64,000 nucleotides of DNA from Nonomuraea turcica (GTDB lineage: Bacteria; Actinomycetota; Actinomycetes; Streptosporangiales; Streptosporangiaceae), in NCBI RefSeq assembly GCF_030718205.1, contig NZ_JAUZQF010000020.1, forward strand, positions 124,001-188,000, in the 5' to 3' direction. The translations under genes and the position numbers were made by a program. The notes under the pieces were generated by a model, which was not told the origin of the DNA, did not search any database, and saw nothing but the letters and a program-made list of their open reading frames with translations. Below, piece by piece: positions 43,335 through 51,515 of this stretch (the stretch's first letter is position 1; every line of letters begins with the position of its first letter).

Positions 43335-44105
43335 ATGGCTGTGCAGGAATACGTCCTCGAGGAGATGACAGCAGAAGAGCTCCTGGCCGAGATGGCCAGG
43401 GACGAGACACCAGACAGCCACAAGGAGCGGCTGCGTGAGCGCATCGTCGAGATGCACCGGCCGCTCGCCATGGAGATCGCCAGGCGATACCGGTATCGGG
43501 GCGAACCTTTGGAAGATCTCCTCCAAGCCGCGTATGTTGGCCTGATGAAGGCCGTCAACGGCTTCGACCCCAGCCTCGGGCACGCCTTCAGGGGCTACGC
43601 GGTCGTCACGATGACCGGCGAGGTCAAGCGTCACTTCCGCGACCGCACCTGGGCCATCCGGGTCCCCCGCCTCTACCAGGAGCGGCGCTCGGAGCTCAAC
43701 AGGCTCGTCGCCGACCTCAGCCAGGACCTCGGCAGGTCGCCGACCGTGGCCGAGCTGGCCGCCAAGATGAACATCACCGAGGAGGATGTCCTGCTGACGC
43801 TCGACGCCTCCGCCGCCTACAGCACGCTGTCGCTCGACGCGCCGCTCGGCACCGACGACGACGCCGCCTCCCTCGGCGACGTCATCCCCGAGGACGACGA
43901 CACGTTGAGCACGATGGTCGACAGGGAGGCCGTCAAGCCCCTCATCGACGCGCTTCCCTCGCGCGAGAAGCACATCCTGTTGCTGCGGTTCTTCGGCAAC
44001 ATGACGCAGGCCGAGATCGCGGCCGAGTTCGGGATCTCCCAGATGCACGTCTCGCGCATCCTCCGCAAGGTTCTCGACCAGCTGCGCACCGAGCTGGTCG
44101 GCTGA
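43335..44105 (+). CDS. Sigma-B/F-type (group 3) RNA polymerase sigma factor
   Basis: 256 residues with regions 2 (RYRYRGEPLEDLLQAAYVGL ... AVVTMTGEVKRHFRDRTWAIRVPR), 3 (VADLSQDLGRSPTVAELA) and 4 (LLLRFFGNMTQAEIAAEFGISQMHVSRILRK). The RxxWxIRVPR element is typical of the SigB/SigF stress and development group. ATG 43335 has GAGGAG at 43324-43329. Followed after 17 bases by an RsbW-type gene, its probable anti-sigma factor. Confidence 0.92.
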   Translation: MAVQEYVLEEMTAEELLAEMARDETPDSHKERLRERIVEMHRPLAMEIARRYRYRGEPLEDLLQAAYVGLMKAVNGFDPSLGHAFRGYAVVTMTGEVKRHFRDRTWAIRVPRLYQERRSELNRLVADLSQDLGRSPTVAELAAKMNITEEDVLLTLDASAAYSTLSLDAPLGTDDDAASLGDVIPEDDDTLSTMVDREAVKPLIDALPSREKHILLLRFFGNMTQAEIAAEFGISQMHVSRILRKVLDQLRTELVG

Positions 44106-44122
44106 GAAGAAGGTTTCGCCGG

Positions 44123-44536
44123 GTGAACGAGGGCACAGAGCCTCCGTCGGGCTACACGAGCCCGCCACCCGGCGCGCCCGTGAGACGGCTCCGTTTCCGA
44201 CTGCCGGATCTGCCACGGGTCCGGCAGTTCGCTGAGGACGAGGCCCGTGACGCCGGCATGGCCGAGGAGGCCGTCGGCGACTTCGTCATCGCCGTCAACG
44301 AGGTCGCGACCAACGCCGTCACCCACGGGGCCGATCACGCCACCCTGCGCACCTGGACGGCGCGCGGGAACCTGGTCGTCGAGGTGCACGACGAGGGCTC
44401 GTGGAAACCGGGGCCGACGCCGGGCGCCGTGGGCGGCATGGGCCTGTGGGTGGCCCGCCTGCTGTCATCCGACCTGACGCTGCGCGTGGGCAACGGCGGC
44501 AGCACGGTGATCATGCGCTTCCCGGGCAAGGACTGA
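44123..44536 (+). CDS. RsbW-type anti-sigma factor / serine kinase
   Basis: 137 residues, HATPase_c_2 fold. The N-box is VNEVATNAVTHG and the G boxes are VHDEGSW and GGMGLWVARLL. These proteins bind the sigma factor and phosphorylate the STAS antagonist. The start is GTG 44123. Immediately downstream of the sigma gene, so the operon sigma-rsbW plus the convergent STAS gene makes a complete partner-switching set. Confidence 0.9.
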   Translation: MNEGTEPPSGYTSPPPGAPVRRLRFRLPDLPRVRQFAEDEARDAGMAEEAVGDFVIAVNEVATNAVTHGADHATLRTWTARGNLVVEVHDEGSWKPGPTPGAVGGMGLWVARLLSSDLTLRVGNGGSTVIMRFPGKD

Positions 44537-44558
44537 ACGCGTCCACCACCTGAACACG

Positions 44559-44590
44559 CGTCCGCCGCCGGCGCTCACCGGCGGCGGACG
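44559..44590. terminator. Strong bidirectional hairpin
   Basis: CGTCCGCCGCCGG (44559-44571) and CCGGCGGCGGACG (44578-44590), a perfect 13-bp stem with a 6-base loop between the convergent RsbW-type gene and the small membrane gene. A second hairpin (GTGGCGGG/CCCGCCAC, 44603-44623) follows. Confidence 0.8.
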
Positions 44591-44629
44591 TTGGTGCTGG
44601 CAGTGGCGGGCTGGACCCGCCACGTGCTG

Positions 44630-44827
44630 TCAGCGGCGGGCTCGGCCACGCCAGTTGCTGTATCCGGTGCGGAAGCCGGCCTTGCCGACCCCTGCCTGAT
44701 GCAGGGCCAGCAGGCACAACCCCAGCAAAGCGAACGTCATCCCCGAGAACCCTCCGGGAATCCGCACGCCGACCAGGTCGAGCAGGAAGCCCAGCCCGAA
44801 GATGATCGCTGCAACTATCGCGAGCAT
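44630..44827 (-). CDS. Small membrane protein, two helices, unknown function
   Basis: 65 residues, mostly hydrophobic: helix 1 MLAIVAAIIFGLGFLLDLV, helix 2 around MTFALLGLCLLALHQ, then a basic tail WRGRARR. The ribosome site GAGGTGAC precedes ATG 44827, which is 6 bases after the upstream stop. Third gene of an operon with the two next genes. The family is not known to me beyond being common as a short actinobacterial hydrophobic protein. Confidence 0.7.
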   Translation of the reverse strand: MLAIVAAIIFGLGFLLDLVGVRIPGGFSGMTFALLGLCLLALHQAGVGKAGFRTGYSNWRGRARR

Positions 44828-44833
44828 GTCATG

Positions 44834-45583
44834 TCACCTCGATCCCTCGCTCTGGGGGCCTGACGCCTGGTCCGGCTGCGTGCCCTGCGTTCCGGACAAG
44901 GCCAGCAGGCGTTCCAGGACGTTCCTGTAGTCGCGCAGCGCCAGGCGCAGCTGCTCGGTGTCGGAGGACGCAGTGTCCTTCCAGCGGTCGCGCAAGGCGT
45001 TCGTACGGTTGGTGAGGCTGCTGGTGAGCGACTCCACCACCTCGCCCACCAGGCCGTCGGCGCGTTGCACGGCATCCCCGGGATCGTCCACGAAGGACGC
45101 CTGCAGGTCGCGCCAGCGGGCCTGCACCTCGGCGGGATCCTGATCGAACAGGACGACGTCCTCGGGAGCGGCGTGCTCCGGGGCATGGGCCGCATCGGGC
45201 CCGGTCACCGGCTCCGGCTCCGGCTCCGGCTCGGACAGCATGTCACCGCCGGTCCTGGCGTACGGATCTCGATAGGGGACGTCTTCGTCTCCGGGAACGG
45301 GAGTCGCGACGGCGCCGGGGACGGCCGCCGCATATTTGTCGTCGGTCCGGGGGCTCTGGGCCCTCTGCTCGTCGTCGTTCTCATCGTCCACCTGCCCGGG
45401 AACGGGTGTGGTGGCTTGCTCGCTCGGAGCGAGCTCCTCCTCATCGGCGCGATCGCCGCCGGGCTGATCGCTCTGGGAACGCGCTTCCGTCACATCAGCA
45501 CGCTCATCAGGTCGCTCATCGGCGTTCTGATCAGCGTGCTCCTCGGCGCGTTGCGACGGCACTTTCAGCTCGTCGCTGCTCAT
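44834..45583 (-). CDS. Acidic protein with a C-terminal domain shared with its neighbour
   Basis: 249 residues. Residues 1-150 are very acidic and low in complexity (many Glu, Asp, Pro, with EPEPEPEPV) and probably disordered. The C-terminal ~95 residues read RWRDLQASFVDDPGDAVQRA ... TEQLRLALRDYRNVLERLL, closely parallel to the neighbouring protein (RWTEVQERFVDAPGFAVTEA ... TEELRQAMVHYRALFEELL). No catalytic motif. It lies 6 bases after the upstream gene. Function unknown. Confidence 0.75.
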   Translation of the reverse strand: MSSDELKVPSQRAEEHADQNADERPDERADVTEARSQSDQPGGDRADEEELAPSEQATTPVPGQVDDENDDEQRAQSPRTDDKYAAAVPGAVATPVPGDEDVPYRDPYARTGGDMLSEPEPEPEPVTGPDAAHAPEHAAPEDVVLFDQDPAEVQARWRDLQASFVDDPGDAVQRADGLVGEVVESLTSSLTNRTNALRDRWKDTASSDTEQLRLALRDYRNVLERLLALSGTQGTQPDQASGPQSEGSR

Positions 45584-45589
45584 ATCGTG

Positions 45590-46141
45590 TCACCGTCCTC
45601 CTCGGGTGGTTCCCTCCAGCAGCTCCTCGAACAGCGCGCGGTAGTGCACCATGGCCTGCCGGAGCTCCTCCGTGGAGGCCTCCTTTCTGGCCGCCCGCCC
45701 GCTGATCTCGTGAGCCGTCCTGTAGTGATCGAGAGTCGCCGCGTGCCCCACCGACAGGTCGGACAGCCGCTGCTCGAAGTCCTCCGTCGGGTAGCCCCGT
45801 TCCGCCATGACCGCCGTGACCAGCTGATCCGCCTCGGTCACCGCGAACCCCGGCGCGTCCACGAAGCGCTCCTGCACCTCGGTCCACCGGTTGGCATAGG
45901 TGTCGCGGGCCTCCGCGGGGAGTGGCCGGATGTCGAGCTCGGCGTGACGCTGCTCGCGGGCGAGCAGCTCCTGCTCGGCTTCCCGCCGGTTCTCACGCTC
46001 GGCGACCGTGCGTTCGTACTCCGGGCCGAAACGTTCGCGGAGATGGTTACGGCGCTGCTGCCGCTGAAGCATCACGTACACGACTGCGGCGACCGCCACC
46101 ACCGCGACCACGACGACGGCCACCCAGACATAGGTGGTCAT
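45590..46141 (-). CDS. Membrane-anchored protein with the shared helical domain
   Basis: 183 residues: one N-terminal membrane helix (VWVAVVVVAVVAVAAVVYVML), a charged coiled-coil stretch (~30-75) and the same C-terminal helical domain as the downstream protein (~85-175). GGAGG lies 8 bases before ATG 46141. Probably the membrane receptor of the pair. First gene of a three-gene operon (46141 down to 44630). Confidence 0.78.
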   Translation of the reverse strand: MTTYVWVAVVVVAVVAVAAVVYVMLQRQQRRNHLRERFGPEYERTVAERENRREAEQELLAREQRHAELDIRPLPAEARDTYANRWTEVQERFVDAPGFAVTEADQLVTAVMAERGYPTEDFEQRLSDLSVGHAATLDHYRTAHEISGRAARKEASTEELRQAMVHYRALFEELLEGTTRGGR

Positions 46142-46229
46142 GATGTTCGCCTCCGGTCTCTATGTTGAGACCGCGACTGCCCTCGAACAGGCATGTGAAA
46201 CTCACCCGGCCATACCGGCCAGGGCGTGC

Positions 46230-46655
46230 TCAGCGGCCTTCGAGCCCTTTTCTCGCCGCCGCGAGCACGGCTGCGACATGTGAGCCTGATGGGGGAGCGG
46301 AGACCTCGCAGAACCCCTCATCGGCGTCGTACCAGACATCCAGCCCGGCATCGACGAGCCGCTGCGCCCACCGCAGCGCGGTGTTCAACCGCTCGGCCGC
46401 CGGCGGCTTCCCCTGCGCGGCCGCCGACAGGTTACGCAGATTGGTCGCGGGCCCCGACTGGGCATGCGCCCGGGCGAGCTTCCACGGCACCGCGTCACTG
46501 TGGTCCATCATCGGCTTGGCCAGCCCGGCAGCCCGCTTCGCCTGCAACACCCCGGACTCGCTGACCCCGAAGTGGGCGGCCAGCTCCTGCACGCTCATAC
46601 CCTGGGCGACCAGCTCGGCCAGCTCCCTCCGATCGATGCTCGGCTTACGCCCCAC
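46230..46655 (-). CDS. Small helix-turn-helix protein
   Basis: 141 residues. The N-terminal HTH is SVQELAAHFGVSESGVLQAKRAAGL (~20-45), of the resolvase/phage-repressor type; the rest is a predicted alpha/beta domain with WAQRLVDAGLDVWYDADEGFCEV. GTG 46655 has GGAGGTGG upstream. The open frame continues toward the tRNA gene but does not look coding there. Beside a tRNA gene, this could be a mobile-element-derived regulator; that is inference. Confidence 0.65.
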   Translation of the reverse strand: MGRKPSIDRRELAELVAQGMSVQELAAHFGVSESGVLQAKRAAGLAKPMMDHSDAVPWKLARAHAQSGPATNLRNLSAAAQGKPPAAERLNTALRWAQRLVDAGLDVWYDADEGFCEVSAPPSGSHVAAVLAAARKGLEGR

Positions 46656-46749
46656 CGGCCACCTCCGCTCCCGCTTCACGTGTGCGCGTACACCTCCGAT
46701 GTGCGCTAAGGTTATGACGTCGCGCTCCACAGGGAGCAACCGACACAAC

Positions 46750-46823
<74 letters not shown>

Positions 46824-46843
46824 CTTGCGAAATCGCAGGTCAC

Positions 46844-46874
46844 AGGCCGTGTCCGAGAAGATCGGGCACGGCCT
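46844..46874 (+). terminator. Terminator of the tRNA-Pro gene
   Basis: AGGCCGTGTCCGA (46844-46856) and TCGGGCACGGCCT (46862-46874) form a 13-bp stem with one G-U pair and a 5-base loop, followed by CATTGGTTTT. Confidence 0.85.
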
Positions 46875-47009
46875 CATTGGTTTTGGGGACCAAATCTTCT
46901 TGCATCTGTAACGGGATGCGGTGCGGTACCTCTCCTTGACCGCAGGTCAAGATGGGCGTGGAAACTCGACCCTCGACCTGCGCATCTTACCCGGGCACTA
47001 CTAAGGCGC

Positions 47010-47237
47010 CGACATCAAGAGCGGCTTATCGCCTTCGAGCGACGTTACAACGAGACCGCCCGGCCCTTCCGATGGAAGTTCACCCCTGCCGACCTCGAGG
47101 ACCTACTGGCCCGGATCGAGCGGTACGAACAGAAGGAGCACAACCTCCAGCAGCACGATGACTGCGACCATCAGCCTGCCGTCTCGAGTCTGCCGCATAA
47201 CCCCGAGAGACTTACGCAGTCGACTACTAAGCGATGA
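47010..47237 (+). pseudogene. IS630-type transposase, C-terminal remnant
   Basis: The frame from 47010 to TGA 47237 reads RHQERLIAFERRYNETARPF, then RWKFTPADLEDLLARIERYE. This is the C-terminus of IS630-family transposases, which end with F-x-x-x-YN-x-TA-x-PF-x-WK[FY]T. The catalytic DDE region and the start are missing. The rest of the gap between the tRNA and the TetR gene (46875-47484) holds no intact gene; two copies of the palindrome TACGCGTA are at 47274-47281 and 47303-47310. Confidence 0.75.
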
Positions 47238-47484
47238 GCGGCCCGCACCCTTTCTCGTGAGCGGATCTCAAGTTACGCGTACTGACTGCAAGTGATCTAA
47301 AATACGCGTAGCGTCACGGGTTGTGGCGCAGGAGTTCGCCGGGGTGGATCGCCGCCACCGCCGGATCCGGTACGCGGCGGCGTGCACCAGGCCGGTGAGC
47401 TGTCGGCCCTCTCGGTGCACCAGCAACGCCCGCCACAGCCCAGCTGTGCCACGGCTTGGTTCCACGTCGGGACGGACCAGGTGT

Positions 47485-48111
47485 CTACGTGCCGAGGGGG
47501 GCGTGTGGCACCAGCAGGTCCTTCAACGCGGCCGTCATCGCCGCGACGAGGTCGCGATGCGGGTCGATGAGCCACTGGAGCTGGAGCCCGTCCCATAGGG
47601 CCACGAGAGACTCGGCGATGCCCCTGGGGTCCCTGGCGTTGGAGATACGGCCCTCGTCCTGGTCCCGGCGAACGGCGATCGCGAGTAGGCCGATCGTCCT
47701 CTCGTATCTGTTGCGGAACCACTCATGCGCCGGATGGTCCGGAGCCGACGACTCTGCGGCCATGAGGGCAAGCAGCCTCAGCATCTCGGGCCGTTCGAGG
47801 TTCCGGCGGACGTACTGCAGCACGGCATACGCCACACCCTTCTTCTGGCTGTCCGCTTCGAAGGAGTCGGCGTGCGCGGAGTCGGCGTTCTCGAGGACGG
47901 CCACGAGCAGCGCGCTCTTGCTGGGGAAGTGATGGACGACGCTGGTCAGGCTGAGGTCGAGCTGCTTCGCGATCTCCCGCAGCGACCCGCCTCGGTAACC
48001 GCGTGCCGAGAAGACAGATGTCGCGGAGGCGACGATCTCGGCTTGGCGGCGCGCGCTCTTGGCGTAGGGGCCCCGCCGAGCGCCTGGTCGACTCGCCGTC
48101 TCATCGGTCAT
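47485..48111 (-). CDS. TetR family regulator of the glucuronide cluster
   Basis: 208 residues. The N-terminal HTH is GGSLREIAKQLDLSLTSVVHHFPSKSALL (~40-70); the C-terminal ligand-binding part has RPEMLRLLALMAAESSAPDHPAHEWF. The start is ATG 48111. Divergent from the sugar-binding lipoprotein gene across 158 bases, so it probably represses that promoter until a glucuronide or its sugar is bound. I could not pick a convincing operator. Confidence 0.85.
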   Translation of the reverse strand: MTDETASRPGARRGPYAKSARRQAEIVASATSVFSARGYRGGSLREIAKQLDLSLTSVVHHFPSKSALLVAVLENADSAHADSFEADSQKKGVAYAVLQYVRRNLERPEMLRLLALMAAESSAPDHPAHEWFRNRYERTIGLLAIAVRRDQDEGRISNARDPRGIAESLVALWDGLQLQWLIDPHRDLVAAMTAALKDLLVPHAPLGT

Positions 48112-48269
48112 GGCACCAACCCTATGGGTCCTTGCGGTTACGCCGGTGAATTCACGGCAAAGAAAATGTAGCAACTGTTCGGTTTTTGAGGTAGCGTCTC
48201 GCTCACCCACACCACGACGTACGGAAGAAGCGGTGACGCTTCCCTCGGGTGGAGAGGAACGGGACATCG

Positions 48270-49556
48270 ATGTTCACCCCAACTGTTGCGAAGACACTCG
48301 TCGGCGGACTGGCCGTCGCACTGCTTCTGACCGGCTGCGGCCGGTCAGAAGCCCGGCCGACGCAGGCCGCGGCGGGCGCCCCCATTGACACCAAACCCGC
48401 CGGCGGCACCATCACCGTGTGGGCGATGGGAACGGAGGGCGAGCTTCTGCCCAAGCTGGCCGCCCAGTTCAGCCAGGCGAACCCCGGCGTGAAGGTGCAG
48501 GTGACAGCGGTTCCCTGGCAGGACTATGCCAAGAAGGTGCAGACGGCGATCGCCTCAGGAGACACTCCGGACGCCACCATGGTGGGTGCGGTGGACCTCG
48601 CGGCGTTCGCGTCCACGGGCGGGCTGGACAAGGTTCCGTCCGACCTCGTTGACTTCAACGTCTTCTATCGCGGCGCCGTCCAGAGCACCACCTTCGAGGG
48701 AGCCGAGTACGGCGTCCCCTGGTACGTGGAAACCCGCTCCCTGTTCTACCGCAAGGACATGGCCCAAGCCGCCGGAGTCTCCGCACCCAAGACCTGGGAC
48801 GAGTACGGCCCGTTCCTCAAGGCCCTGCAGAAGCAAGGGGCCAAGTGGGGGCTGTCCCTGCCCACCGGCGCCACGGGGACCTGGCAGGGCGTTGTGCCGT
48901 TCATGTGGCAGGCGGGAGCCCAGGTCATGAACGAGGACGGGACCACGTTCACCTTCGACACGCCGGAGGCGCTCAAGGGACTGGAGTTCTACCGGTCGTT
49001 CATCGCGTCGAAGATCTCCAGCCCGAACGGCCCGGTGAGCCTGGGAGAGATCGAGCCGCAGTTCGTCGCCGGGTCCACTGCCGCGCTCATCTCCGGCCCC
49101 TGGGAGGTGAACCTGCTGAAGTCCGCCGGCGGGGCATCCTTCGTCGACGACAAGGTGGGCATCGCGCCGCTCCCGTCGGGACCGAAGTCCAACGCCGCCT
49201 ACATCGGCGGCGGACAGTGGGCGGTGTTCAAGGACGCCAAGAACCGCGAGGGCGCGTGGAAGTTCATCCGGTGGATGGCCAGTCCTGACGTCCAGAGGAC
49301 CTGGTACGACCTGTCCGGAGACCTGCCCGCCATCGAGTCGGCCTGGAACGAGGGGAAGCTCGCGACCGACGCGACTCTGGCCGTGTTCCGTACCCAGCTG
49401 ACGACGGCACAGCCTGGACCGAACACCACGACATGGCGGCAGGTCACCGCGGTCCTGGATGCCGAGTTCGAAAAGGTCGCCAAGGGCGTCTCCTCACCGC
49501 AAGCGGCTCTGCGGGAGATCCAGAAAAAGGCGTCGGCGATCGGAACCGGAGCGTAG
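48270..49556 (+). CDS. Sugar ABC transporter substrate-binding lipoprotein
   Basis: 428 residues, family 1 solute-binding protein (MalE/UgpB-like). Signal peptide with lipobox LLTGC, Cys at residue 23. ITVWAMGTEGELLPKLAAQF starts the first lobe; GQWAVFKDAKNREGAWKFIRWM is the typical late segment. ATG 48270 is chosen since the residues before it (from GTG 48249) are polar and would spoil the signal peptide. Heads an operon with two permeases and a beta-glucuronidase; likely binds glucuronides or uronate oligosaccharides. Confidence 0.9.
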   Translation: MFTPTVAKTLVGGLAVALLLTGCGRSEARPTQAAAGAPIDTKPAGGTITVWAMGTEGELLPKLAAQFSQANPGVKVQVTAVPWQDYAKKVQTAIASGDTPDATMVGAVDLAAFASTGGLDKVPSDLVDFNVFYRGAVQSTTFEGAEYGVPWYVETRSLFYRKDMAQAAGVSAPKTWDEYGPFLKALQKQGAKWGLSLPTGATGTWQGVVPFMWQAGAQVMNEDGTTFTFDTPEALKGLEFYRSFIASKISSPNGPVSLGEIEPQFVAGSTAALISGPWEVNLLKSAGGASFVDDKVGIAPLPSGPKSNAAYIGGGQWAVFKDAKNREGAWKFIRWMASPDVQRTWYDLSGDLPAIESAWNEGKLATDATLAVFRTQLTTAQPGPNTTTWRQVTAVLDAEFEKVAKGVSSPQAALREIQKKASAIGTGA

Positions 49557-49558
49557 GG

Positions 49559-50512
49559 ATGACCTCTCTCGTCTCCGTGAAATCCGCACCGAGCCCGGCT
49601 GCCGGCCCACGGCGGACGGGGCCACCGGGGGCCGTGTCAGAACGTGCCCGGCGCACATTGATCGCCTGGGCCTTCTGCGCACCCTTCGTCGCGCTGTTCG
49701 CCACCTTCGGTGTATGGCCGGTCCTCTCCTCGCTGTCGATGAGCGTCACGGACATCACGGCCCGGGACATACGGACCCCCTTCAGCGTCGACTTCGTGGG
49801 CCTTGCGCACTACACCGAGCTCTTCGGGGATCCGACCTTCCTGCGGGCGGCTCTCAACACGTTCTACTTCGTCGCCGTGGGAATCCCGCTGACGATGATC
49901 ATCGCCCTGGCCCTCGCCGTCGCGCTCAATTCCGGGATCCAGCGCGCGAAGGGATTCTTCCGGGTCGCCTACTTCGCGCCCGTGGTGACCAGCATCGTGG
50001 CGATAGCGGTGGTGTGGAGGTACCTCTACGAGCCGGATGGAATGATCAACTCCGTCCTTGCCGTCGTGGGAATCCACGGGCCGGACTGGTTGAACGACCC
50101 GAACTGGTCCATGCCCGCGCTCATCCTGATGGCGGTCTGGCGCCACTTCGGCATCCCTATGGTGATCTTCCTGGCCGGACTGCAGTCCATCCCCGAGGAC
50201 CTGCTCGAGGCGGCTCGCGTTGACGGCGCCACCCGCCGGCGCGCCTTCCGCAGTATCACCCTGCCGCTGCTCAGGCCGACCACGCTGGTGGTCGCCGTGC
50301 TGCTGAGCATCGGTTACCTGCAGTTCTTCGAGGAGCCGTTCGTGATGACGAGTGGTGGCCCGCTGGACAGCACCACATCGATCAGTTACTACGCCTACGA
50401 GCAATTCGGCTTCGGTAATTACGGTATGGCTTCCGCCGCCTCGTACGTGCTCGTGGCTGCGATCGCGCTGCTCAGCCTCCTTCAGTTCCGTATCTTCCGA
50501 GCGAAGGCATGA
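49559..50512 (+). CDS. Sugar ABC transporter permease 1 (MalF-type)
   Basis: 317 residues with six membrane helices and the EAA loop EDLLEAARVDGATRRRAFRSITLP, which contacts the ATPase. The start ATG 49559 is 2 bases after the SBP stop. No ATP-binding gene is in this operon; a shared MsiK-type ATPase is the usual arrangement in actinomycetes. Confidence 0.92.
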   Translation: MTSLVSVKSAPSPAAGPRRTGPPGAVSERARRTLIAWAFCAPFVALFATFGVWPVLSSLSMSVTDITARDIRTPFSVDFVGLAHYTELFGDPTFLRAALNTFYFVAVGIPLTMIIALALAVALNSGIQRAKGFFRVAYFAPVVTSIVAIAVVWRYLYEPDGMINSVLAVVGIHGPDWLNDPNWSMPALILMAVWRHFGIPMVIFLAGLQSIPEDLLEAARVDGATRRRAFRSITLPLLRPTTLVVAVLLSIGYLQFFEEPFVMTSGGPLDSTTSISYYAYEQFGFGNYGMASAASYVLVAAIALLSLLQFRIFRAKA

Positions 50513-50513
50513 C

Positions 50514-51389
50514 ATGACCACCACGACCGCGAGCACCGCTGCGGCCGCGTCCGGCCTCAGCGCACGCCGGCCCATCCGGCCCGCCCGCATCATGCTTTAC
50601 GGCGCCCTCACGTTGGGCCTCCTCGCGACGCTGGCACCGTTCGCGTGGATGTTCCTGGGGTCGGTCAAACCGACAGGGGAAATCGTCGCGCATCCCAGCG
50701 TCTGGCTGCCCCGTTCTCCGACGCTCGGCAACTTCGAGCAGTTGCTGTCGAAGCAGAACTTCGCGGTGTACTTCTTCAACAGCACGTTGGTCGCCGTGAC
50801 ATGTGTCGCGGGAAATCTGCTCTTCTGTTCCATGGCGGGGTACGCCTTCGCGAAAATGGACTTCGCCGGGAAGCGCCTCCTGTTCGGCCTGGTCCTCACG
50901 ATGCTGATCGTCCCCGGCGTCACCACTTTCGTGCCGCTCTTCGTCCTGGTCAGCAACATGGGACTGAGCAACTCCTATCTCGGGTTGATTCTGCCCTTCC
51001 TCGTGACACCGCTCGGCGTGTTTCTCATGCGCCAGTTCATCCAGGACATTCCGGATTCTCTCGTCGAAGCGGCCCGCCTTGACGGCGCCCGCGAAACACG
51101 CATCTTTCTCAGGGTCATCGTCCCACTCTGCCGGCCTCCTCTGGCGACGCTGGCGATCCTGACCTTCCTCGGGCAGTGGAACAACTTCCTGTGGCCGCTG
51201 GTGATCGCGCAGACCGAGGATCACTACACGCTGCCGGTCGCGCTCGCCCTGTTCTCGGTGGGCGCCAACGGCACCAACTACGGTCTGCTGCTCGCCGGCG
51301 CGGTCACCGTCGTCACCCCGATCGTGCTGCTCTTTCTGTTCCTCCAGAAACAGTTCATCCAGGGCATCGCCAACACCGGCCTCAAATAG
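50514..51389 (+). CDS. Sugar ABC transporter permease 2 (MalG-type)
   Basis: 291 residues, six helices; EAA loop DSLVEAARLDGARETRIFLRVIVP and the MalG-type end QKQFIQGIANTGLK. One base after the stop of the first permease. Partner of the MalF-type permease. The 126-base gap to the next gene contains no recognisable element. Confidence 0.92.
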   Translation: MTTTTASTAAAASGLSARRPIRPARIMLYGALTLGLLATLAPFAWMFLGSVKPTGEIVAHPSVWLPRSPTLGNFEQLLSKQNFAVYFFNSTLVAVTCVAGNLLFCSMAGYAFAKMDFAGKRLLFGLVLTMLIVPGVTTFVPLFVLVSNMGLSNSYLGLILPFLVTPLGVFLMRQFIQDIPDSLVEAARLDGARETRIFLRVIVPLCRPPLATLAILTFLGQWNNFLWPLVIAQTEDHYTLPVALALFSVGANGTNYGLLLAGAVTVVTPIVLLFLFLQKQFIQGIANTGLK

Positions 51390-51515
51390 GACGGAACACC
51401 CGTCACAGCGAGCGGCCAAACGTCCATTTGCTCGACCGATCTCCCACCGCTGCTCGACACCCACCGACGACTCGACCACCGCCTGACCACCGCACGGAGA
51501 AAAGGAGAACCGACC

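Noticed and set aside
45205..45444. Alternative minus-strand frame in the acidic protein region
   Set aside because: Out-of-frame shadow of the low-complexity Glu/Pro region of the 44834-45583 gene.
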